From Pseudoalteromonas gelatinilytica (GTDB lineage Bacteria > Pseudomonadota > Gammaproteobacteria > Enterobacterales > Alteromonadaceae), in assembly GCF_001641615.1 (NCBI RefSeq), contig NZ_LRRU01000004.1, positions 248,001 through 312,000 on the forward strand: a DNA stretch of 64,000 nt, in the 5' to 3' direction. Under the pieces are notes generated by a model. The model worked only from the letters and a program-made list of their open reading frames with translations. It ran no database searches and had not been told where the DNA came from. This document shows, piece by piece, positions 27,286 through 36,457 of the stretch. Made by a program: the position numbers and the translations under genes. Position 1 is the first letter of the stretch, and every line of letters begins with the position of its first letter.

Positions 27286-28599
27286 TTACATTTTTGGCCA
27301 ATCCACCTCATCAACACTGTCGATTGTGCTTACGATGGTTTGATCTCCTTGCCATTTTCGAATGTAACGCGCCAGAGGATCATAAAGGACTGTTTGCTTA
27401 TTAATATGAAAATGTCGACCGCCTCTAGGGTCAACGCCGACCCCCGCTATATATTGCCAATTACCCCAGTTTGCAGCCACGTCATAATCAATGAGTTGCT
27501 GTTCGAAATACGCTGCACCATAGCGCCAATCAAGTTCAAGCTCGTTAACTAAACAACTTGCTGCAATTTGCCGAGAGCGGTTAGCAATATAGCCTGTCGC
27601 ATTAAGCTCATGCATTATTGCATTAACCAAAGCAAATGGCGTGCGACCTTGGCACCAGGCATTAAAGCGCTGGCTGTTAAAAGTCGTCAGCGGTGCACTG
27701 TGCTTTTGCCCTTTAAACTGAAAGAGTGTTGCGCCAGAGCGCATTGCATGCCACTTAAAATATTCGCGCCACAGTAATTCAAACTTTATCCAATAGCTCG
27801 ACTCATTCGCACCGTTTTGTAGCTCATACACTTCCACTTCTCGGTATAGCTGTTTTGCGCTAATTGTGCCACCAGCGAGCCATACACTGAACTTAGTACT
27901 GTTGCTAAAGCCGTCTAACTCATTACGTGTTTCTTTATAACTGCTTGGCGCCTGAGATGAGAAGTACGCATTACAATGCTGCTGAGCTGCAAGTAAACCA
28001 CCTTTAAAAACGCCCGATTGAGTTGCAACATCAGCAATAAGGTTGTCAGGGCATAGTTGTACAGGATGAGGTAAGTGGCTAACCGCTTGCTGTGGCGCGG
28101 CTATAAAGGTTGGCTCAGCTTCGACCAGTTTGCGAAAGGCTGTAAAGTTTTTAGGTAAGTTATCAAGCTGAAAAGGCAAGTCTGCTGCTTTAAACAATGT
28201 ATCTTGCTGATATGTTTTTACCGTCACTTGTGGGCACAATGCGTTGATTTTTCTTAGCTGTTTTTGCTCATAAACGCCAACTTGCTCGGTACAAACCAAT
28301 GTTTCAATATCATATTTTTGCAAACGATGACTGATTACTTGCTCAGGCTCACCTGTAATTACATGAAGTGTTTGCCCGAGTTGCTCAACAGCTTGTGCAA
28401 ATGCGGCTAGGCTCTCACGTAAAAAGTGGTATTTATGCGTCCCATACGGTTTTGATTGATAGTTAGTTTGCCTAAACCAGCGCGGCTCAATCACAAACAC
28501 TAAATCAAGCTCACCATCAAAATCAGCTAACTCAGATAGAATTTCATTGTCGACTAGGCGTAAATCATTTTGCAGCCAATATAAAACACGCTTTTTCAT
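27286..28599 (-). CDS. DASH-type cryptochrome/photolyase
   Basis: 437 residues. The N-terminal photolyase domain begins VLYWLQNDLRLVDNE and holds the antenna-binding fold; the FAD-binding part includes LLWREYFKWHAMRSG, NRSRQIAASCLVNEL, DWRYGAAYFEQQLIDYD split here, and NWGNWQYIAGVG with DPRGGRHFHINKQ, all typical of the DASH branch. DASH proteins repair cyclobutane dimers, mainly in single-stranded DNA, using blue light. It fits life in lit surface water. It is divergent from the BamA/TamA-like gene. Confidence 0.9.
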   Translation of the reverse strand: MKKRVLYWLQNDLRLVDNEILSELADFDGELDLVFVIEPRWFRQTNYQSKPYGTHKYHFLRESLAAFAQAVEQLGQTLHVITGEPEQVISHRLQKYDIETLVCTEQVGVYEQKQLRKINALCPQVTVKTYQQDTLFKAADLPFQLDNLPKNFTAFRKLVEAEPTFIAAPQQAVSHLPHPVQLCPDNLIADVATQSGVFKGGLLAAQQHCNAYFSSQAPSSYKETRNELDGFSNSTKFSVWLAGGTISAKQLYREVEVYELQNGANESSYWIKFELLWREYFKWHAMRSGATLFQFKGQKHSAPLTTFNSQRFNAWCQGRTPFALVNAIMHELNATGYIANRSRQIAASCLVNELELDWRYGAAYFEQQLIDYDVAANWGNWQYIAGVGVDPRGGRHFHINKQTVLYDPLARYIRKWQGDQTIVSTIDSVDEVDWPKM

Positions 28600-28717
28600 T
28601 ATTTACTCAATTAGAAACCTTAAGAAATCATACGTAAGCCAGCTATTTCTCGATTAACTTTGTCATAATTAGTTAGCATAACGTTTATTAATCATAAACT
28701 TACAATCTTCAATGAAG

Positions 28718-28745
28718 TTTAAGTTTTAGTTAAGTTTTTCTTAAG
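28718..28745 (+). promoter_or_regulatory. Triple 11-bp-phased TTAAG array (PmrA/OmpR-type box)
   Basis: TTTAAG (28718-28723), GTTAAG (28729-28734) and CTTAAG (28740-28745) repeat with an exact 11-bp period and 5-base spacers. This matches the CTTAAG-N5-CTTAAG layout bound by PmrA/QseB-like regulators. It lies 90 bases before the barrel gene at 28835. Confidence 0.55.
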
Positions 28746-28834
28746 TTAGCGATTTTATGCTGATAACTGTAAAGAATTTAAAGGTTGATAAAGCCAAACA
28801 CGCTGCATCTCCTTGGTATTTAGTAGGCATAATA

Positions 28835-30475
28835 ATGATGAATAAAATAACACCCGTTTTATTAATAACATGCACTGCTACAGGGACTGTTTATGCAAAC
28901 GAGCCTTTAAGCTTAGATGTGGTTTGTGAAGTAAAAAGCAAACCTACTGCAGAGTTAAGCGAAGACAAAGACATCACTGTTGATAAACTCAACATTGATA
29001 CGCATACGATTTTCGATCCTAATGACCCTGAAACAACCGCCCTACATCGCTTTATCAACTGGCTGCACATAGATACCAAAAACAAAGTTGTTAGTGAGCA
29101 AATTACCTTCAAAGAGGGTGACCAAGTCAGTGAGCGTCAGCTACAAGAAGCGGAGCGTATTCTGCGCAGCAAAAAATACTTAAGAGATGCCAAGGTTAGC
29201 TATACAAAAGATTGCCTTGAAGATGAACCCCGCGTGGTGCAAATCGATACCTGGGATACCTGGAGTTTATTGCCAACCATTAATTTTGGCCGTAGTAGCG
29301 GCAATAATAAATACAGCTTAGGTTTTAAAGAAGAAAACTTTTTAGGCTACGGTATTCGCGCATCATTAAAGTATAAATCAGATCATGAACGCTCAGGCTA
29401 CCACTCAGTGCTGCAAATGCCAGTGCCTTGGCAGCCTCATGCAACCCTCACTTTACAAGCTGATGATTACGATGACGGGCAAGTGTTTTTAGTGGATTAT
29501 CATCAGCCTTTTTATCAACGCAGCAGTGACGCACTTATGCGCTACTTTGCTAAATCACAAAAGCAAAAAAGTTATATCTATCAAAATGGCATGACACGTT
29601 CAGAGTTTTTTACTGATGAATTAATCGCCCAGTTTGCTTACGGCGGAATTTTATCGCAAGACAGTCAGCAAACCTTTCACTGGCTTGCTGGGATTGATTA
29701 CGAAGATGTCAGTTACCGCCCTTTTGAAACAGAGCCTTTGCTTGCAGGCCTTAACGATTACACCATTGCAGCGCCTTGGGTCGGATTACATTGGCTAGAA
29801 GACAATTACGCCGTTTTGCACGATATTGACCTAATAAACCACAACGAAGACGTTAACCTAGGTTGGGAGCTAAATTCAAAGTTTGCCATCGATACCGTAA
29901 ATTTTGGTCAAGGCTTTTTATTTGATACAAACCTTACCAAAGCGTGGTTTAACAATAACGCCTTGTATCGATTTGCCGCTGGAATCAAAGGCAATGTCGG
30001 AACTGAGCTTGATGACCGTTTAGCGCTTTATTCAAAAGCACAAATGAACTATCGCTGGTCAGACTCATTTGCTTTTTATGCGCATCTAAATGGTCATTGG
30101 CAAAACCATGAATTTGCTGACAAACCACTGGCTGTTGGGGGTGAAGAAGGTATGCGTGGCTTCCCAGAAAGTTACCAACATGGTACTTCAAGCGTACAAG
30201 CAACGGCGGAACTAAGAATGTACCCTAACATCAATCTGTATCAGTTTGTAGATGTAGGCTTTGTTGGCTTTGTTGATGTAGGCCAAGCTTTTGGCAGCAC
30301 TGAAACTGCAAATATTTCAGATTCAATGCTAACCAGTGCAGGTCTAGGTATTCGCCTATATTCATCGCGCTCAAGTAACGACAATGTGATCCATATCGAC
30401 TTTAGTACGCCTCTGGGCAGTTACCAAGACGTTGATTCATGGCAAATAGGAATGTCGGTTGAAACAACTTTTTAA
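28835..30475 (+). CDS. BamA/TamA-family outer-membrane protein
   Basis: 546 residues with a signal peptide ending near VYANE. The start at 28835 follows TAGG by 7 bases; an in-frame upstream start at 28757 gives no signal peptide. After a linker, one POTRA-like domain (about residues 75-135: [18 protein letters not shown]... [15 protein letters not shown]) leads into a surface-antigen-type barrel (about 150-546) with [12 protein letters not shown], a form of the conserved loop-6 motif, and a C-terminal Phe. It resembles small Omp85 members whose substrates are unknown. The phased TTAAG array upstream suggests control by an OmpR-type regulator. Confidence 0.8.
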   Translation: MMNKITPVLLITCTATGTVYANEPLSLDVVCEVKSKPTAELSEDKDITVDKLNIDTHTIFDPNDPETTALHRFINWLHIDTKNKVVSEQITFKEGDQVSERQLQEAERILRSKKYLRDAKVSYTKDCLEDEPRVVQIDTWDTWSLLPTINFGRSSGNNKYSLGFKEENFLGYGIRASLKYKSDHERSGYHSVLQMPVPWQPHATLTLQADDYDDGQVFLVDYHQPFYQRSSDALMRYFAKSQKQKSYIYQNGMTRSEFFTDELIAQFAYGGILSQDSQQTFHWLAGIDYEDVSYRPFETEPLLAGLNDYTIAAPWVGLHWLEDNYAVLHDIDLINHNEDVNLGWELNSKFAIDTVNFGQGFLFDTNLTKAWFNNNALYRFAAGIKGNVGTELDDRLALYSKAQMNYRWSDSFAFYAHLNGHWQNHEFADKPLAVGGEEGMRGFPESYQHGTSSVQATAELRMYPNINLYQFVDVGFVGFVDVGQAFGSTETANISDSMLTSAGLGIRLYSSRSSNDNVIHIDFSTPLGSYQDVDSWQIGMSVETTF

Positions 30476-30945
30476 GCATCCTGCTCTTTACTCATGAGCT
30501 CTCCCATGCGCTCGATTAATTCTTGTTCGGTTAGGTCTTCTTTATGTGTCGCGATGTTCCATATATGGCCAAAAGGGTCGGCTAACGTGCCCGACCTATC
30601 ACCATAAAATTGGTCGTGCACAGGGCGTAGCTCTTTCGCGCCAAGCGACAACGCTTTGGCAAAAACAGCATCGACATCTTCAACATACAGCATCATATTG
30701 ACAGGTGTACCGCCAAGCTGCTGTGGAGATTTGTATTCCATTTCAGGGTAGGTGTCAGAAAGCATGATGTAGGAGTCGCCTATTTTTATCTCGCCGTGCG
30801 CCACCCCACCATCAGGCATTGGCATTTGCATTACAAGCTCGGCATTAAAAGCCTGCTTATAGAATTCGATAGCTTTTGTTGCGCCATCAATAATCAAATA
30901 CGGGGTTACCGCATGGAAACCTTTTGGGATTGCAGAAACAGCCAT
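30472..30945 (-). CDS. VOC-family (PhnB-like glyoxalase fold) protein
   Basis: 157 residues; the ATG at 30945 has GAGGTG 4 bases before it, so an in-frame TTG 12 bases further out is rejected. The sequence follows the PhnB-like glyoxalase/bleomycin-resistance pattern ([23 protein letters not shown] near residue 15 in pieces, then [21 protein letters not shown] near 110). Members are metal-binding dimers of varied or unknown function; substrate unknown. The stop overlaps the convergent barrel gene by 4 bases. Confidence 0.85.
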   Translation of the reverse strand: MAVSAIPKGFHAVTPYLIIDGATKAIEFYKQAFNAELVMQMPMPDGGVAHGEIKIGDSYIMLSDTYPEMEYKSPQQLGGTPVNMMLYVEDVDAVFAKALSLGAKELRPVHDQFYGDRSGTLADPFGHIWNIATHKEDLTEQELIERMGELMSKEQDA

Positions 30946-31016
30946 GTTACACCTCAACGATAAATGTGTGAGTTATAAAGGTAGCAGCTGTAGCTAATTT
31001 CACGAATCTAATAGTA

Positions 31017-31048
31017 AAAACGCCAGCGAAATCTTTCGCTGGCGTTTT
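31017..31048 (-). terminator. Strong terminator for the metalloprotease gene
   Basis: AAAACGCCAGCGAAA (31017-31031) pairs with TTTCGCTGGCGTTTT (31034-31048). It lies just past the stop of the leftward gene at 31085. Confidence 0.85.
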
Positions 31049-31084
31049 AAATATGAATACCAATCAACTTAACAAAGCGGTGTA

Positions 31085-34000
31085 TTATTCAGGCCAGCTT
31101 TGCGCCCCATCTATTGCAACCTCTGTTTGATTTAACGTGGTGCAATAGCCGGTGGCAGATGAGGCATAGTAAACATCACCTAATACCGTGTAGCTTTTCG
31201 TTTTAACCTGCTGTTTTGCTTTGTCTGACGTTGCCATACCCCACATGCTAAAGTAGTCACTCAAATCGAGCTCGGTTGCTTCTGAAAGCGCGATTAATAG
31301 CCAATCATTGTTGCCTAAGCTTTGTGCCTCTGACAAGCTGTAGCTTGAAAAGCCAAGTGCATCTTTTTGTGCCTGCCAATTAGTCTCACTGTTATCAGCT
31401 AGATTAAACGCACGCTCCAAAATGTGTAAGCGAGGGTATAAATGCCAGCCGTTTTCAAGCTTATTGTGTGCCTGTGCGGCCATCATAATTTGTAAATAAA
31501 TAGCATGACTTTGTGACCACTCTGACATTGCTAAATCTTGCATATAAGCAAATGCATCTGCGCTTTGTTTACTGGCTTGTAAATGATCAAACAAGTTCTC
31601 GAATGGCAAGTTTTGGCACGATGCCGAAAAGCCAGTTTCATCTTCAAACTTCGACTTACTGTAGTAGGAGTAAAAATTGGTATTTGAATGGCCACCAAAC
31701 CCTTCGATTCGGAAGCGCCCTTTTTCAAGACCATGTCCTAATTCATGGATATCGCCATGCCCAGTTGGATTAAAATTCCAACCTGCGTCATACGGATTAC
31801 CAGAACAGCCCCAACCACAGGTCGGTTGGTCTGCATTCATATGTTTTACAATATCGATTGTTTGTACTTCAATATTGCGTTCACTCGCAAAGTCATGAAT
31901 TTCGCTAACCACATCGATGCCCGGCCCTTTGAAACCAGCAAGTACATGCGGATAGTTATGGGTATAACGCTCTACTGCATGGGCGAAGTCAGACGCTATG
32001 GGCCAATAACCATCGTTAATTGAAATACGCATTTTCTCGAGCTTTGAATGCACTTCAAAGCCACCAGTTGCCACCTCAGCCCAATCATAGTCACCTTTTT
32101 CAAGCAACTCAGCAAAGCGCTCATCATCACTGCTGCTACGCCAATACGGGTGCTCACCTACATTGCTAAATTCAAAGCTGACATCTAAATCATTTTGATC
32201 AAACTCAATTTGAATTGGCCCACCATAAGGTGACGTAAAATAGACTGTTTCATTTGTCTCTATAGGCACATGAACTGACTGCAATTTAGCGGGTCGATTA
32301 TAACCATTGCTGCTCATGTAATGTGTTGCACCATCACGCAGAGTATTAACAAACACCTTAGTATTCACTGCTTGATTATCGGTGCGTTTAATAGCAAACG
32401 TTTGCCCCGGCAAGGCATACACACCCGTTGAGCAAAAATACGCCTTACTCTGCATATTCACTGTGACGGTTTTAGGTGTTACATGACTAAAATCACTACG
32501 GCTGAAATTACCCATATCAACTTGAAGTGGATTAACTTTACGTATATTTAATACCGCATGATCAGTAAACAGGGCACGAAAGAAGCTTGTATTATCGGTG
32601 CTTAGCTTATCCATCGGGAAGCTTACAACTTGGCGATAATGATCTGCAAGCAGCGCCAGTAACTGGTAAAAGCGATAGCCCTGCTCTGTAAAGATATCTG
32701 TTTTCGCTTGGTCAAAACCTCTAAAAACCGAATTAATGATCGTTGCCGCATCACTAAACTGTTGCTGATATTGGCTTTCAGCTGGGCAGCTACGATTATC
32801 ACAGGCACTTAAATCAACACTAAATTCGCTGCTTTTAAAGCGGCTAAGTAAGTCTTTAATAGTTTGCGCATCGGTTGGCAAGCTGTCGTTGATAGCAATT
32901 GGGTTCCACTGTGCCAGTTCTAATCGGTGCCAATAGTTATCACCTGCAACGCTCACATGGAGTAATTCAAATAGCGCTTTACCGAGTGCTGTTTGACTAC
33001 CATCACGCTGAATATAGATCACTGCTATATCGTTTTCTTGCGCTTGCTTTACTGCAGCCACAACATTATCAATATTTAATCCTTCACGCTCATGCTGAGA
33101 GATAATCAGTACATCCGTGTCAGTTGTTAAACACGCCGCTAAAGCGTCGTTGTCACAACTTGTATTGTCGTTATAGCTCACCATGCCTTCATATTGACTA
33201 TCAAACCACTCTCGCGTTTTGATCCTATCTTGAAAGTAATAGCTTTGATCAAGTTGCGCTAATACAAGTTTAAGTGGCTGCTCTGCGGTTATTTCTCTAC
33301 CAGCTAACCATGTGGTGCTGTTTTTCAAAAACTGAGTCATTTGCTCGTTAATAGTATTTCGATATGGGTTACTACCAAATACTAAGTAACGGCCCTGCTC
33401 CCCATCACTAGTACCGACAACTGCAAGGTTTCTGACTTTTGTCTCGTAACCATCTTGCCAACTATTGTTGGTAAGTAGAACTGGCTCATTGAATGGATAA
33501 GTGGCATTTAATAACGTTGCATCCCATGTTGGATACCAGCTTAATTCATCAAGAGCGGAGCTTGAGCCAAAAGCAAATAAGCTATTTTTAATGCTTTGAA
33601 AGCGCGCTTTGTGGGTATCAATTTCATTAAGTGTCGCATCAAGCAGTAACTCACTGTTTGGCACAACTAGCGCATTACCCGTTTCTAGTGCCTCAGCCAC
33701 ATAACTTTGGGTGATGTTTAACACAAACTCGAAGCTTGCTTGTACACGTGAGTCAGAGGCTGTGATTGTGAATTTATGCTCACCAAGATCTTCATTACTC
33801 GCGGTGCCAGATAAGATGCTAGTTTGCTCATCAAAACTTAGCCACGTTGGCAACCCTGTTACGGTTAAGCTCACTTCATCGTTGTCTGCATCGGTGCTGA
33901 TTAACTGCACACTGAATGACTGCTCAGCACGCGCTTCACTACTCAGTGGAGACACCACAGGCGCCGAGTTTGCTCTGGCAGCGATGTTAAATGTTTGCTC

Positions 34001-34645
34001 TGCCTGCTGCGTTACTTCACCATCTGAATAACGAAAACGAATTTGCTGTTCGCCCGTATTCGCAAACAAGGGCGTGCCGCTAAAACTGAGGTTATTCGCA
34101 TCAAAACTAAGCCAATCAGGTTTACTAACTTCACTTACTACCACAGTGTCATTTTGTGCATCAGTAAATGTTAGCTGGTAAGTATAAGCTTGGCCTTCAT
34201 TGCTATCCGATGGGGTGGACGTGAGCGTTGGCGGTGTATTTTCAATAAGTTTGGCTTCTACATTAATATCAATCAAAAGCTGTGCAGAGAGCTGCCCATC
34301 AGTGACCGTAAACTCAATGTTTGCATACCTACCTGCTTGCTCTGGTGTGCCACTGATACTTGCTGAGGCTTCATTAAAACTTAGCCAACTTGGTAAGTTT
34401 GTTACAGACAAAGTAAGAGGGTCATTATCTGGATCAGAGACTTCAGGGCTAAAACTCAAGGTTTCACCAACACGTAAAGTCTGTGATTGACCGCTGATTT
34501 GCGGCGCTTGATTTTGTGGTGTTTCGGTTACAGGAGGGGTTGTTGTTTGTTTTTCATCTGAGCCTGAGCCGCCACAAGCAGCAAGTGTTAGCATTACAGC
34601 CGAGCATAATAGCGAGCGTTTGCACAAAGAGTAAGGTGCGTTCAT
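31085..34645 (-). CDS. ImpA/M60-type metalloprotease lipoprotein with cadherin-like repeats
   Basis: 1186 residues with a lipoprotein signal (LTLAACGG). Three tandem cadherin/dystroglycan-type Ig-like domains (about 45-135, 140-225, 228-315) share the pattern of a D-x-D-N-D/ xDAxND turn, LPSWLSF-like and SGTP-like ends. The C-terminal half resembles ImpA and contains the M60 zinc motif HELGH (His967, Glu968, His971). ImpA of Pseudomonas cleaves surface glycoproteins such as O-glycosylated mucin-like proteins; a similar surface or extracellular role is likely here. The gene is monocistronic, with a strong terminator. Confidence 0.85.
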   Translation of the reverse strand: MNAPYSLCKRSLLCSAVMLTLAACGGSGSDEKQTTTPPVTETPQNQAPQISGQSQTLRVGETLSFSPEVSDPDNDPLTLSVTNLPSWLSFNEASASISGTPEQAGRYANIEFTVTDGQLSAQLLIDINVEAKLIENTPPTLTSTPSDSNEGQAYTYQLTFTDAQNDTVVVSEVSKPDWLSFDANNLSFSGTPLFANTGEQQIRFRYSDGEVTQQAEQTFNIAARANSAPVVSPLSSEARAEQSFSVQLISTDADNDEVSLTVTGLPTWLSFDEQTSILSGTASNEDLGEHKFTITASDSRVQASFEFVLNITQSYVAEALETGNALVVPNSELLLDATLNEIDTHKARFQSIKNSLFAFGSSSALDELSWYPTWDATLLNATYPFNEPVLLTNNSWQDGYETKVRNLAVVGTSDGEQGRYLVFGSNPYRNTINEQMTQFLKNSTTWLAGREITAEQPLKLVLAQLDQSYYFQDRIKTREWFDSQYEGMVSYNDNTSCDNDALAACLTTDTDVLIISQHEREGLNIDNVVAAVKQAQENDIAVIYIQRDGSQTALGKALFELLHVSVAGDNYWHRLELAQWNPIAINDSLPTDAQTIKDLLSRFKSSEFSVDLSACDNRSCPAESQYQQQFSDAATIINSVFRGFDQAKTDIFTEQGYRFYQLLALLADHYRQVVSFPMDKLSTDNTSFFRALFTDHAVLNIRKVNPLQVDMGNFSRSDFSHVTPKTVTVNMQSKAYFCSTGVYALPGQTFAIKRTDNQAVNTKVFVNTLRDGATHYMSSNGYNRPAKLQSVHVPIETNETVYFTSPYGGPIQIEFDQNDLDVSFEFSNVGEHPYWRSSSDDERFAELLEKGDYDWAEVATGGFEVHSKLEKMRISINDGYWPIASDFAHAVERYTHNYPHVLAGFKGPGIDVVSEIHDFASERNIEVQTIDIVKHMNADQPTCGWGCSGNPYDAGWNFNPTGHGDIHELGHGLEKGRFRIEGFGGHSNTNFYSYYSKSKFEDETGFSASCQNLPFENLFDHLQASKQSADAFAYMQDLAMSEWSQSHAIYLQIMMAAQAHNKLENGWHLYPRLHILERAFNLADNSETNWQAQKDALGFSSYSLSEAQSLGNNDWLLIALSEATELDLSDYFSMWGMATSDKAKQQVKTKSYTVLGDVYYASSATGYCTTLNQTEVAIDGAQSWPE

Positions 34646-34758
34646 TGAGTTCTTATTGGTATAGTAAACAATTTTTTAACATTATAAGCCGATACTACAA
34701 ACTAATATCTCGGAAAAAATACGTAAATTGATATCGCTGTCATTAATTGTTAAAGCGT

Positions 34759-34779
34759 AAAAAGCCCCATAAAGGGGCT
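34759..34779 (-). terminator. Terminator for the MFS gene
   Basis: AGCCCC (34763-34768), loop ATAAA, GGGGCT (34774-34779). On the minus strand the stem is followed by TTTTT, just past the stop of the leftward MFS gene. Confidence 0.75.
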
Positions 34780-34788
34780 ATTTAAGGG

Positions 34789-36042
34789 TTACGAGCTTGG
34801 GTTTGCAAAATCGGGTCTGGGTAACTTTTCGAGTATGGCGTATAAGTAAATCACCACAAGGCAAAGCCCTCCCGCTACAAAGAATAAGGTTGGGCCATCG
34901 TAATAATCTAAAATTAAACCACCACCGAGTGGTGCTAAAGCAAATCCTAAATCATAAAACGAAGCTGCGCCAAAGTAGGCTCCACGTAAGTGTGATGGTG
35001 CGAGCCTATCAAGGTGAACGTTCATCGTCGGAAACAAAATAGTTTCGGCCAAACTCATCACCACTATCGCACCAATCCAGCCCCAGAATAAATCGATTGG
35101 ATTAAGTGCTAGCCAAAATTGCGACACCATTAATAGCATCAAACCAATTTGTATTCGTACCGTTAGGCTAAATCGCGCCATCATTTTTAACAGCAGAAAT
35201 TGACTTGAAATGATCACTATCGCATTGGTAAATATAAGCGCAGAAATCAATGCAAGTAGGTCGGGTGCCTCTGCACGAGTTAGGTATTGTATGAGTGAAC
35301 TATCCATTTGCGCATAAATAAACATGCACAAAATATTGGCTAAAATTAAACATTGCAGCAGTTTATCTGCAAATAAAATACGTAAGATTTGCTTGCCCTG
35401 TATAGCTGGTTTTTTCTCTTCAGGCTCGTCGATTGCGGCAGTATTTTTTGCTGCTTTATCACTAAAATTAAAGCCCCAAACAAGCAGCACCAATAAAATA
35501 GCAAATGCCCCTGCGGTAATATAAAAGCTCGACTGCTCACCGGTTAAACCTAGCCATACCCCTGCTAATGGACCCACCGCACAGCCCACATTAACAATAA
35601 AGTACAGCGACTGCATGGCCAGCTCGCGAGTTTGTGAATCCTCAATAATATCGCCAATCGCCGCACTGGTTAATGGTCGCCAAAGTGCAGTCGCAATCGA
35701 ACATAAGGTCATTACAATCATATAACCGGCCACGGTTTCTACCTCAGCTAACAGCGAGAAAGAAATGATATACAGCACGCCGGTAATGTACATCAGCGTA
35801 TGCCGGCCCACTTTATCGGATAGGCTGCTGCCAATAAAACTGGTGAACACTGAAATCACCGCGGCACTGGTAAGCACCAAACCGACTTCTGTCGCCGATA
35901 AAGCAAACTTTTCGTACAAGATCACCGCAAGAAATGGCCACACCATGTAATAGCTACCACGGGTAATAAATGAGCCAAATAGGAAGATCCACATAAGCAC
36001 AGGAAACTGCTTAAAGCGCGCTAAAGAGATATCTGAATTCAT
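34789..36042 (-). CDS. MFS transporter, drug-efflux type
   Basis: 417 residues, 12 predicted membrane segments. Motif A appears in the loop after segment 2 as GSSLSDKVGRHTLM; the central loop (about residues 200-215) is short and charged (DEPEEKKP). It resembles the MDR/MdtH-like branch of single-component exporters. Substrate unknown. No regulator is adjacent. Confidence 0.8.
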   Translation of the reverse strand: MNSDISLARFKQFPVLMWIFLFGSFITRGSYYMVWPFLAVILYEKFALSATEVGLVLTSAAVISVFTSFIGSSLSDKVGRHTLMYITGVLYIISFSLLAEVETVAGYMIVMTLCSIATALWRPLTSAAIGDIIEDSQTRELAMQSLYFIVNVGCAVGPLAGVWLGLTGEQSSFYITAGAFAILLVLLVWGFNFSDKAAKNTAAIDEPEEKKPAIQGKQILRILFADKLLQCLILANILCMFIYAQMDSSLIQYLTRAEAPDLLALISALIFTNAIVIISSQFLLLKMMARFSLTVRIQIGLMLLMVSQFWLALNPIDLFWGWIGAIVVMSLAETILFPTMNVHLDRLAPSHLRGAYFGAASFYDLGFALAPLGGGLILDYYDGPTLFFVAGGLCLVVIYLYAILEKLPRPDFANPSS

Positions 36043-36457
36043 TATTTTAATTTTTATGATGATGATTAAAACACTATACAGGAACTGAATCTGCCTTGGG
36101 TATTTAATCTAAAACTTGTTTGTAACAGCGTGTTATACCAACCCGCAATAATACTTAATCATTTTGAGGGATTAAACCTGTCGCTAACTGCGTTAAAAAT
36201 TTCTCATTTAGAACAACTAAATAACGAAATTTTTGCCTTGCTATCAACGAGGTTTTATTGCCTCAAAATAGACTACTTAATTAAGCGGGTTGGTATTAAT
36301 TAGCTAAAAAACAAACGCAACTTAATTGTGAATAGTGTTAAGCCAACTTGAAAAAGATTAATCTAAATAAGAATAGTTATTGATTGTATTTTTCATTTAT
36401 GTAGTATACGCAACGTTCCTCAAAGGGATAACCTACAAAAAGAACTGGAAACCTACA
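36043..36457. other. 415-base gap before the second TonB receptor
   Basis: No gene is seen. The gap contains the 162-bp palindromic repeat (36135-36296) and, after it, an AT-rich stretch (36297-36457) that must hold the promoter of the TonB receptor. A weak Fur-like stretch near 36368-36386 is not good enough to call. Confidence 0.6.
36135..36296. repeat. 162-bp palindromic (MITE-like) repeat element
   Basis: Terminal inverted repeats ATACCAACCCGC (36135-36146) and GCGGGTTGGTAT (36285-36296) match over 12 bp, and similarity continues inward through ATTTTGAGG / CCTCAAAAT. The centre forms another palindrome (AAAAATTTC near 36196 with GAAATTTTT near 36226). The whole element can fold into one long hairpin. 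It has no coding capacity and no clear target duplication. From memory, elements of this look recur in Pseudoalteromonas genomes; only one copy is visible here. Confidence 0.65.

Noticed and set aside
36368..36386. Possible Fur box before the second TonB receptor
   Set aside because: Only about 9-10 of 15 core positions match, which is close to chance in an AT-rich region.
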